A stretch of 64,000 bases of DNA, taken from positions 7,378,001-7,442,000 of the forward strand of contig JAGUCH010000005.1 of the NCBI GenBank assembly GCA_019096065.1, given 5' to 3'. The notes beneath the pieces are model-generated. The model did no database searches, was not told the DNA's origin, and saw only the letters and a program-made list of their open reading frames with translations. A program made the position numbers and the translations under genes. Each line of letters starts with the position of its first letter. Within the stretch, counting starts at the first letter, position 1. Source of the stretch: Paracyclopina nana (taxonomy: Eukaryota; Arthropoda; Copepoda; Cyclopoida; Cyclopettidae). Shown one piece after another: positions 46,701-58,700 of this stretch.

Positions 46701-49700
46701 ACTTTTGGCACTAAAATCCAGTTTGGGGACAAAAATTCACTTGTGGGACAAAATCCAATGTTCTTGTAAGTTGTTGGCAAAACCAGATTGTATGCTTTTC
46801 AAAATCTAATGAAAGTCAGGTTTAGTTCTTATGAAAAATTGTTGTGTTTACGTCATATTTCTTTGATTTGCTAATCCCTGTTTTTTTTTCTTTTGTTTTT
46901 CCTAGGTAAGATTTGAGAAGAAAACTTGGATGACTTGACACTTTTCGTGTGAGGGGGCACGTAAGGTCAATAACTCAGTTTTTCCACTTCGCACAGTCAC
47001 GTAGCAAAGAACTTTTCAAGAACAAGTTTGGATAAACGTGTGTGTGCTTATCCTGCAAAATGAGACATTACTAAATGTCCTTCAGTGAAAAAAATATCTA
47101 CAGAATCTTGAGCTTAGATTTCTGCTCATTTACAAAGTCTTAGAAGGAGTCTCAGTTGAAGCTTAGCTCAGTATTGGTTCAGTTCGCACTTGGTGTATTT
47201 CAGTTCAATTTCATTTTCAGTTTCATTGTAGTCTCAGCTCAGAGCACGCTCAACTCAGTTCACGCTTATGCTCAGATCACTCTCAGTTCAGTTCGCTCTC
47301 AGTTCAGTTCAATCTCAGTTCAGTTCACTCTCAGTTCATTTCACTCACAGTAAAGTTCACTCTCAGTTTAGTTCACTCTCAGTTTAGTTCACTCTCAGTT
47401 CTGTTCAGTTCACTCCTAGTTCTGTTCAGTTCACTCTCAGTTCTGTTGAGTTCACTCTCAGTTCTGTTGAGTTCACTCTCAGTTCTGTTCAGTTCACTCT
47501 CAGTTCTGTTTAGTTCACTCTCAGTTCTGTTCAGTTCACTCTCAGTTCTGTTGAGTTCACTCTCAGTTCATTTCACTCTCAGTTCATTTCACTCTCAGTT
47601 CATTTCACTCTCAGTTCAATTCACTCTCAGTTTAGTTCACTCTCAGTTCTGTTCAGTTCACTCTCAGTTCTGTTCAGTTCACTCTCAGTTCATTTCACTC
47701 TCAGTTCGATTCACTCTCAGTTCGATTCACTCTTAGCTCAGTTTACTTTCAGTTCAGTTCACGCTCAGTTCACTTCTCCATCAATTCACTCAGTTTACGT
47801 TCAGTTGAATTCACTCTCAGTCATAACTGAGTTCACTAGGAGTCTCAGCTAGAATAAATGCAAGAAAATCAAAAGATTTTTCTCATTACATGTGGGAAAG
47901 CTGAGTGAAAAAATGAAGCCATTGCAAAACTGCCTGGAGAAATGTCTGTCTTGTTCCTGATGGACAAGAGCATAAATAACTTTTCTTCTTTTTTGGCCAC
48001 AATAATTGTTTCCTTATTTGGAGAGAATCCAATTAAAAGACTCAGCAAAGTCTGTACAGTTTTTACAGTGTTCAATGTGATTTCGATGATCTTTACAATT
48101 CTACTTGGGTTAATTTGTCCCCTGAGGATATTCCACCGCATTGAGCACACTGGGGATCAATCATCTAAAAAAGTTCTGTTTTTATTTGTAATATTTGGTT
48201 CTCATATTATATGTTAACTGAAGAGTCATTTGATGACTTGTTGTAGCCGTTTGATGACTTGTTGAAGTCATAAGATGACTTTTAAAGTCATTTGATGACT
48301 TGTTGTAGCCGTTTGATGACTTGTTGAAGTCATTTGATGACTTGTTAATGCCATTTGATGACTTGTTAATGCCATTTGATGACTTGTTAGAGTCATTTGA
48401 TGACTTGATAGAGTCATTTGATGACTTGTTGAAGTCATTTGATGACTTGTTAATGCCATTTGATGACTTGTTAATGCCATTTGATGACTTGTTAGAGTCA
48501 TTTGATGACTTGTTGAAGTCATTTGATTACTTGTTGGAGTCATTTGATGACTTGTTAGAGTCATTTGATGACTTGTTAGAGTCATTTGATGACTTGTTAG
48601 AGTCATTTGATGACTTGTTAGAGTCATTTGATGACTTGTTAGAGTCATTTGATGACTTGTTAGAGTCATTTGATGACTTGTTAGAGTCATTTGATGACTT
48701 GTTAGAGTCATTTGATGTCTTGTTAGAGTCATTTGATGACTTTTTAGTCATTTGATGACTTGTTAGAGTCATTTGATGACTTTTTAGTGTCATTTGATGA
48801 CTTTTTAGACTCAATTAAGACAATTTATGACTCACTATAGAGTCATTTGGTGACTTGCTTAAATCATTTGGTGGCTTATTTGACTTTTGATGACTTTTTG
48901 ATGATAACTTGAGAGTCATTAACTGACATTATAGCGTTATTTTGTGACTATTAAGGGTCATTTCTCTTTTTGTGATATTCAGTTAATTTGAGGACATTGT
49001 GTCCTAACTTGAATTGAAATTAAATTTCGTCTTTTTTACTTTGTTAAGCCCCGCTGTGTCGAGTTCTGTGGGCGATTGATCTCACACTTTAGAATGCGCG
49101 GAACGAATTTGAGGCTTTTTTCATTCCGTATCAATTCTAGGGTTGATCAACGGAAAATTAATCAAAGTAATGGCTTCTTTTGGGTGGAGTTGAAATTCTT
49201 TAGTTTTATTTATGCTTATGATTGCCCATCAATTCAAAACACAGTCCGAGCTTCTAAAACTATGCACAATTTTTTTCAACTTTTGAGGCAAAAATTTGAG
49301 TCATAGTTACATTTTGAGTCATTGAATTAAAGTGAAAAGTTTCTAAAATGAGGTTTTAAAAAAGCTGAATTTTATGTGAAATTTTTGGCAAAAAGTTGAC
49401 TTTTCATGAAATTTTGAGTCACTTATTAGAGTTTTTTTAGGAAATTTTGAGGCACTTAATTCAAATTCTTGAGGAAATGCTGAGGCACTTATTTGCAGTG
49501 TGAGGCACTAATTTTAAGATTTAACTTGAAATTGTGAGGCAAGTTAGAATGTTGATTTTGAGGCATTGAATTATAGCTTAAATTAGTGATTTAGTGAGTC
49601 ATTGAATCTGGCAAAATTTGAGGCATTTTTTTCGCTTTTTTCAATTGAAAATTGGAGCACCTCTAGTGTGAACAAATGGGTAATTTTGGACATTCACCGA

Positions 49701-52700
49701 ATTGAAATTCGGGCAACAGATGGCACCAAAAAAATAATTTTTGATGCACTCAAAAAAGAATGTGGTGGTGCACAGTGGATTATTCTTCGCGCATAACATT
49801 CAAAAAAATAAATATCTGTCAAAAAGCAAGCCATTTGCCTCAAAATTGGACTTTTAAAGATGAAATCACAAAATACTATTTTTCAAGTTTTTTTATGCGG
49901 GAAAAAATCTTGAAATTATCCACTGTGGACGGTTGCAGGTGTTGCTCAAGCAGCTAAAAGCTTTATCAAATCACACAGCTGGCTAATTTGTGGTTCGCGG
50001 AATTTACGTCTCATTAAAAAGGTTTTCAGTTTGCATGCACTCAGATCCCAATTTTGATAACTGTGAGGCATTTTATGCTATTGGGCCAATTTACGAGGCA
50101 TCAACATACAATGCTCGCTTTCGTTGCCTTCATTAAGCTCAGCGAAGCAAAGTTAAGCAAACTGCTTTCGAGGCTCGAGGCTCAGTTAATGCTGAGACGA
50201 TTGGTTCCATATTTGGCAGCTTTCATGTTATGCACATACCAATTGTCCATGTAAAATTTGGTAGAGATCCGAGGTCGTTTTCAAGAGGCCATTTTCGCCT
50301 TGCTTAGCTTTGTTGGCAGCAAGCTTTGAGCAAGGCGAAAGCAACCTTCATGAATCGTCCTCATATATCAGCCAAACTTTGCATGATATCCTCATGATAT
50401 TTGAAAGGATCATTGCTACTGAGATACGTGCCTTGCTTAGCTTTACGTGCCTTGCTTAGCTTTAAGTAAGGCGTATATATGATAGGTTCGCAACCAAATG
50501 TGCATGTCAAGTTTGAACGACAACTGAGGATGATCTATCGAGGTTGCTCGAGCCTTGCTATAAGCTAGTAGCCCAAAAGCTAAGCAAGGCAAAAGCAGCT
50601 TTTTGAAAACGACCCCAGATCTTAACCGAATTCAGCATGGACAATTGCAATGCTTCCTTCATGAAATCTGCCGAATTTGGTGCCAATGGAATCAGTAGCT
50701 ACTGAGATTAGAGCCTATAACGTGCTTTGCTTAACGTTGCTTAGCTAATTAAACGTGGGAAGCTAATTTTCATTCACATTTTTTGAGAATGAGAATTTAC
50801 ATGGTAGATATTAATTTGGTGTTCTTGGCCTAAATTGAATGTCCGGTTTCCTTCTAAAAGTTGAATTTACTAATTTGAAACTAGTAGATCTTAATCAAAT
50901 AGCATATTTCTCAGCTGAGAGCAGTAGACCTTGATTGAATCAATTTGGCCAAAAGTAGATATATAAGAGCCGAAAAAACTTTTTTAGACCTTAATTCCAT
51001 AAAGCTGAATTTAAATAGAATCATGATTTCTAACGAAGTCTTACTTAGATCAACTGTAGACCTTAATTACTAACTTAATGATTTTTTGTAGATCTTACCC
51101 AATATATCATGATTAATGTATGTGTACTCGTATATTAAGATCTACTAGTTTCATTTTTGTAAATTCAACCTGATTCAATTTGGGGCCAATAACATCGAAT
51201 TAAGATCTACTATGTAAAATCTTGTTCAATTCATATTTGCAAAAAATCAGATTGAAAATTAGCTTAGTAGGTCTTAAATGTCAAATCACGAAAATGCGTA
51301 GATCTTAATAGATGGAATTCACAATGAGTTTTGATGTTGCCAATTGATTTGTTTTTGCTTCGATGTAATTATGATAGATTAGGGTCAACTGCTGACAACT
51401 TTCACCATGATAAATGAAATGGTTGTAAACGAAGAAGAAGAAAAAAATCTGGAATTGCTTATTATGGGCGCCAATGATGGATCGGCCTTTGCCCTCTATA
51501 CACACATATCGCGCACCACTCAGGGTCGACATAAATACAGAGTGACCCAAAAACACAATTATATTTTTTTAATTTTTTTATTCCAATTCCATCTACGGCC
51601 GGACTCTTCAACTAAGACCTATTTAAGACCTACTACTCTAATTAAACGTCAAAAGCTAATTTTCAATCAGAGTTTTTGCGAATATGAATTGAACAAGATT
51701 TTACGTAGTAGATCTTAATTCGATGTTATTGGCCTAAATTGAATCAGGTTGAATTTATAAAATTGAATTTTGGTACTTTTTCGTTATTTTCGCTCATTTT
51801 TGGCCTTTTTCTCGTTTTTTAAATTATAATTGCATCTAATTTGTTCATTTTCATATATTTCAGTTTTTAGTGTCACATTTTAAAATTTGACTTTTTTCGA
51901 GTCACCCTGTATGTGTTACGCGATGGGCTTAATGCGGGTCATCTCCAAGGCGGCCATTTTGGAAAAGGTCGTCAGTTAAGGAAAATCACTGAGAAGCGGT
52001 GAACACTTTTTCGGGCGAAAGTTCGGATCAGTAATAATAGCCGAAAATGTGCCCACAATTGTGCGGTACGATTCGCCTACTTTTCTCCCCCATTATTTAT
52101 ATGCATGAATAATTTCGCTATAGAAGCATGAGCATCTGCATAATAATCACAATTCTACTTTGTGGTTCACCTTGACAAATGTTTTCCCTTTTCGGTTTGA
52201 AAGCATTTTAAAATACTCTAGCAACAATTAACTTTTTATTAAAATATGTTATTCGAGAAAGTCATTATTTTCGAGAATAAATCGGGATTTTATTTTGAAA
52301 ATTGGGTGTTTTTTTGTTAAAGTATTATTTATTTAGAAAATGTATTTTTTTTTGTTAAAGTATTATTTATGAGAAAAATGTATTTTTGAAAAAGTGTATT
52401 TATGAGAAAAATGTTTTTTGAAAAAGTTTTTTTGAAAAAAGTGTATTTAAGAGAAAAAGGTTTTTGAAAAAAAGGTTTTTAAAAAAGGTTTTTTTGAAAA
52501 AGGTTTTTTTTTAAAAAAGTGTTTTTGGAAAATTTGGGGTTTTATTTGTGAAAAATAGTTAGGTTTTTTGGAGGAAAAGTGTTTTTGAGCAAAACTGCTT
52601 TTTATTAAAAAAATATAGGTGTTTTTTAGAGAAAACGTTTTTTAAGTTATTTTTAAGAAAAATATTTTTACATAAAAAGTTTCTTTATAGAAAAAGTACT

Positions 52701-55700
52701 CTTGAGACCTAAGTGTTAGTGAGACAAAATTGCTTTTGAGAAGTAGTATATTTTTGAGGATAATGATTGGTTTTTTAAAAAAATTGGATTTTGGAAAAAA
52801 AAAAAAATTTGAGAAGAAGTATTTTTTTGAGAAAAGTGCTTTTAGAGAAATATTAGCTGGTTATTTTAGGCTAAAAATGGTGCAAAATGCGAATGACTGA
52901 AATCCTTATTAAAGATGGTGTGGAAAACCGTTTTTCTGAACTGCTGATTTTGGATGAGAGGGTTGTAAAATTCCCGCACGTGACCATTTTTCAGCCAATT
53001 TAGCAATCGAGAATCTTCACCTCATCTAAAAAAGGCGGGGCAATTTTACGTCTAATGAATACAAATCGCTCCACACTTTTCACTTGAGCACATGTGCATG
53101 CATTACCAATGAATACCACTTATTTTGATATGCTGAGAAGTTGGCTATTTTGGTACTTTTTCACAACCTCTTCAGTTCACAACTTCTTAAGTTCACAACT
53201 TCTTTAGTTCACAACTTCTTAAGTTCACAACTTTTCAGTTCACAACTTCTTCAATACACAACATCTTAAGTTCGCAACTTCTTCAGATAACTTTTGGATT
53301 CCACAACTTCTTCAGTTCATAACCTCTTTAGTTCACAACTTTATAAGTTCACAACTTTTCATGTTCGCAACTTCTTCAGACCACATAATTTGGATTTCAC
53401 AACTTCTTTAGTTCACAACTTCTTAAGTTCACAACTTCTTCTGTTCATAATCTCTTTATTTCACAACTTCTTCCATTCACAACTTCTTCCATTCACAACT
53501 TCTTCAGTTCACAACTTCTTGAGTTCGCAACTTTTTCAGACCACAAATTCTGGATTTCACATTTTTGGTTCACAACTTCTTAAGTTCACAACTTCTTAAG
53601 TTCACAACTTCTTAAGTTCACAACTTCTTAAGTTCACAACTTCTTAAGGCCTGGATCAGCTGGTTATTTCACCGCAATTTTGAGCGCCGTAATTGCGATG
53701 CAATTGTCAACATAACAGCGATCAGCTGGTAATTGTAATCCAATTTTTGCCATGCTCAAAAATTACTTCTATATTGGGTTTATAATCAAACTTTAAGACC
53801 AAAATTCAAAAATGGGATCATTAGAGCTTAAACTATCAAAAACAGCCTCTGTTATGGCAAATAAGGCCAAAAGTTAGGCCAACTTAAATTACAAAGGTTT
53901 GGTTGACTTTACTGTTAAAGTTCCGCCGCTGCTTTGCTCGCCGAAATTGCGCTGCAATTATCTGTAGTAGCTGATCCACTTAAATTGCAGCGCAATTACA
54001 AACAGCAGCTGAAATTATGACCGAAATTGCGCTGCAATCAGGACCAGCTGATCCAGGCCTAAGTTCACAACTTCTTAAGTTCACAACTTCTTAAGTTCAC
54101 AATTTCTTAAGTTCACAACTTCTTTATTTCACAACTTCTTCAGATCGCAAAGTTCACAACTTCTTTGGATAAAAATATGGGTCTCAAAATCAGTTCACAA
54201 TGCAACGGTTTTTCCGATCCAAATAATGGCAAATGCTTGTGATATTGGCTGGAAAACACTTTATCAAAGGTCGTGACCGCATGCTGCGTTTTCAGCTCTT
54301 TTCAAACTTTCAAATTGCCCCATTTATTATGAGCGTGTGTGACCCAAATATTGATATAGTATTTCGGCGTCTACGCGTGCCAAAAAAATGACGCATGAAT
54401 CAAAAGCTTTGAACATTTCACTTCAGAAAATCGAGCTAAACGTGACTTTGCACTGACATCTATGGGAATTGGCAAAAATGGCCAAAAGTGCCAAAAAATG
54501 CCAAAAAAAAATTACCTAAAACGAAAAAAATAGCCAAAAATGGCCGGTTTGTATGATGTACTTAATCAAAAAAAAAGTACCAAAATGAGCCAAAAGTACC
54601 AAAATGAGCCAAAAGGTACCAAAATGAGCCAAAAGTACCAAAATGAGCCAAAAGTACCAAAATGAGACAAAAGTACCAAAATGTGCCAAAAGTGCCAAAA
54701 GTAACTAAAAAGTGCCAAAATTACTTTTAAAAAAAAACTCCTTTAAAAAACCAAATGAGCCAAAAAGCCAAAAATTGCCAAAAAATCAAATTACAATGAA
54801 AAAGACCGTTAAATGCAAAAAAGTCAAAGAAAATGCCAAAAGTGGCTTTAAAGTGGCCCTTTGTGTAACTTTTTGCTAGCATTATTTGCTCAATTTGTTA
54901 TCAGTTTTTGCGATAATTGAGGAAGAGTCTTTTGAATATTGAAGCTGCCTTTTTTGCGCGCGTGGGCGCGTTGAAATCTCCACCGCGCAGAGCATAAAAC
55001 TCATTTATTTGCTAGATAAACGATGCGTTAGTCAATAGATGTCGCTCCTTCTTCTTTGTTCACTCTGGCTTCCGTTAATTTACTCCGAATTTGCTTTTAA
55101 ACTTTTGTCCGAATTTGCTTTTAAACTTTTGTCCGAATTTGCTTTTAAACATTTTGTCCGAATTTTGCTTTTCAGCATTTTGTACGAACCTGCTTTTCAA
55201 CAGTTTGTCCGAATTTGACTATCAACGGTTTAACCGCATTTGTTCTTCAACATTTTGTCCGACTTTGCTTTTCAACATTTTGTCCGAATTTTGCTTTTCA
55301 ATATTTTGTCCGAATTTTGCTTTTCAACATTATGTCCGAATTTGCCAATTAACGGTTTAACCGCATTTGTTCTTCATCATTTTGTCCGAATTTGCTTATC
55401 AACATTTTGTACGAATTTTTGCTAAATTGGAAAAACATATATCCACACGAATCTGACCGTTTTTGAACCATAATTTTGTCCGAATTTCGGAAAAACTCAA
55501 TTTTAATTGGATTTCCCGCAAAAATCTTGATAGCACAAAACAACATCGAATTTTGTCCGAATTTGGCGGCTAAATAAACGCGACATTTATGAAATAACGA
55601 AAAATATTACAGAATTAATTAATTCGTTTATTTCGGAAATATCTGATGATTTGCCAGACTTAAAATTGCATAAAAATGCGTGCTGCTGCATTTACATATT

Positions 55701-58700
55701 TGCCAAAATTGATGCACTGCAAATGCATCAGGACTACTTTAATGGCTCCAAAATGGCGGCAATTTGCATTCACCACAATAAGGTTAATTTCCTAAAAAGC
55801 CTCAAATTGTGTTGCACTTTTTTCTGCGTGTGGGTGAAGCTGACAAATTTTACTATCAATTTGCCCAGTGTGCACAGCTTACGGCCCAGTGTGCAATTTT
55901 GGGCCACATGATGGTAATTTTGGCATTTTTTGGCATTTTCTGGTTATTTTGGCATTTTCTGGTGAATTTGACATTTTCTGGTAATTTTGACACTTTCTGG
56001 CAACTTTTGGCAGTTTCTGGCCTATTTTGGTATTTTCTGGCATTTTTGGGTATTTCATGGCATTTTATGGCTATGTTTTGGCTTTTTTGGGCATTTTTCA
56101 TTACTCTTCACAATCTTGCCATTTTTCCTTTTTTTTTTGCAAAAATGAGCAATTTTGCAAATGATAAATATTATGGTTGTGTCACAGTGGTCAGGGAGGA
56201 ATTTGAATGAATGATCGGTGACTTATTGAATGAGCTCATGACTTATTGAGACAAAAGTCTTTTTTTTTTTCATTTATACATTTTTAACACACTGGGCGTG
56301 TCTCTATTGAAAAGTTATGAAATACCTCTCAATTTTGACCTCGCAAATCATCACATTGCTTTTGAGCAGCAAAGTCAACTTTTTGCAGTTTTTTAAATGC
56401 CCTTGGCTCATTATCTTCCGCGTCTTTGATCGTGGCTTGGTTACGGTTGTTATCGCTTCTTATTTACTGACATCGCAACCTCGTCAGTAAATAAGAACTG
56501 ATAACAACCGCAACTATGCTACGATCAAAGACGCGGAAGATAATGAGCCCTTGATTCCTTTTTATGCAAGTTCTTTTAATATAGCAATGACTGTGGATGT
56601 GAGCTTTGAGTCAATTTTAGTCGTTTTGAGTAGTTAGAGCATGTAAATACTGAGTCAATTTGAGTCTTGAGTCAATTTGAGCCTTGAGTCAATTTGAGCC
56701 TTGAGTCAATCTGAGTCTTGAGTCAATTTGTGCCGTGAGTCAATATAAGCCTCGAGACATTTGAGTCATTTTCAGTCAATTTGAGTACTGAGTCTAATTG
56801 AGTCTTGAGTCAATCTGAGCCTTGAGTCAATCTGAGTCTTGAGTCAATCTGAGTCTTGAGTCAATTTGAGTCTTGAGTCAATTTGAGTCTTGAGTCAATT
56901 TGTGCCGTGAGTCAAAATAAGCCTCGAGACATCTGAGTAATTTTCAGTCAATTTGAGTACTGAGTCTAATTGAGTAATGAGTCTAATTCAGTACTGAGTC
57001 AATATAAGCCTCGAGACATTTTGAGTCATTTTCAGTCAATTTGAGTCTTGAGTCAAATTGAGTCTTGAGTCAAATTGAGTCTGGAGTCAATTTGAGTCTT
57101 GAGTCAATTTGAGTCTTGAGTCAATTTGAGTCTTGAGTCAATTTGAGTCTTGAGTCAATTTGAGTCTTGAGTCAATTTGAGTCTTGAGTCAATTTGAGTC
57201 TTGAGTCAATTTGAGTCTTGAGTCAATTTGAGTCTTGAGTCAATTTGAGTCTTGAGTCAATCTGAGTCTTGAGTCAATTTGAGTCTTGAGTCAATCTGAG
57301 TCTGTAGTCAATCTGAGTCTTGAGTCAATTTGAGTCTTGAGTCAATTTGTGCCGTGAGTCAATATAAGCCTCGAGACATTTGAGTCATTTTCAGTCAATT
57401 TGAGTACTGAGTCTAATTGAGTACTGAGTCAATATAAGCCTCGAGACATTTTGAGTCATTTTCAGTCAATTTGAGTCTTGAGTCAAATTGAGTCCTGAGT
57501 CAATTTGAGTACTGAGTCATTATAAGCCTCGAGACATTTTGAGTCATTTTTAGTCAATTTGAGTTTAGGATTAATTTGAATTTGAGGCAATTTGAGCGTT
57601 CCATCATTTCTTTTTTCTCTCTTTGTGTGCAAGCATGGATGTTTTTCACATTATTTTTTTCCATTTTGGGTGAAATGTGGGATATGTTGGCCCATCCTTG
57701 TTGAACGTGCATTTATCTGGGAAAAGGTCATTATTTATAACATCTAGATCGGCGTCTTAGATACCCGTGGAAATCGTTGGGAGAAAGAATTGATTAATTG
57801 TGCTGTGTAATAGCAGCAAGCCACAAAAATCTGTTTTGATATCAATTTTTCACGGATTCGTACAATTCGGAAAATTGACCCATTATTGTAGCATGATATG
57901 TTGTGAGGTAAAAGGAAAACCATTACGAATTCAAGGTCTCCAATTTGACAGTTTTTCTCCAGAAAAATGCTCAGTTTTTCAGGATTCATATTTCAATTTA
58001 TTTTCCCGGATTTTTTGTTTTTTTCATGAATTTCTTAGGCCTATTTATTTATGCATTGAGATTTGCTGTCGGTGATAAAATGACTGATCACCTTGTCATG
58101 AAATCGAGTCATGACAAAAGTATGACATATGGACAAAATAGCACTAAATATTACAGCATATTTCTGTGCTCGCGTGGCCATAATAAGATTTTCCCCCTTC
58201 TTATTATCATTAGAATAAATTTCAGGCCTCCATTGTAGGATTTAAGCAATGTTTGCCATGTTTTTGACAGGGAAAAATCCAACTTTTCGAGGAAAAATCA
58301 GGTGCTTTGTATAGATTTTAGACAGAAAATGTTTGTTTTTGACAGAAAATGTTTATTTTGACAGAAAATGTTTATTTTTTAAAGCAAATTTTCAGTTTAG
58401 ACCGAAAATGTTCATTTAGGACAGAAAATGTTATTTTTGACAGAAAATGTTTGATTTAGACAGAAAATGTTCATTTAGGACAGAAAATGTTATTTTTGAC
58501 AGAAAATGTTTATTTTTGACAGAAAATGTTTATTTTTGACAGAAAATGTTTATTTTTGACAGAAAATGTTTATTTTTGACAGAAAATGTTTATTTTTGAC
58601 AGAAAATGTTTATTTTTGACAGAAAATGTTTATTTTTGACAGAAAATGTTCATTTTAGACAGAAAAAGTTCATTTAAGGCCGAAAATGTTCAATTTAGAC

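Noticed and set aside
47942..48217. Hydrophobic 91-codon frame with a possible membrane segment
   Set aside because: No family recognised, an equally long antisense frame exists, and it ends in dispersed-motif sequence.
48268..48814. Long frames of SHQMTLT and FDDLLES repeats
   Set aside because: Sense and antisense products of the 21-bp gatgacttg array, not proteins.
56405..56549. microRNA precursor
   Set aside because: The stem of about 67 bp is much longer than usual and no arm-specific features can be judged; kept only as a hairpin.
57800..58238. Overlapping 91- and 97-codon frames
   Set aside because: No recognisable domain, no splice signals matching the myosin frame, and AT-rich composition.
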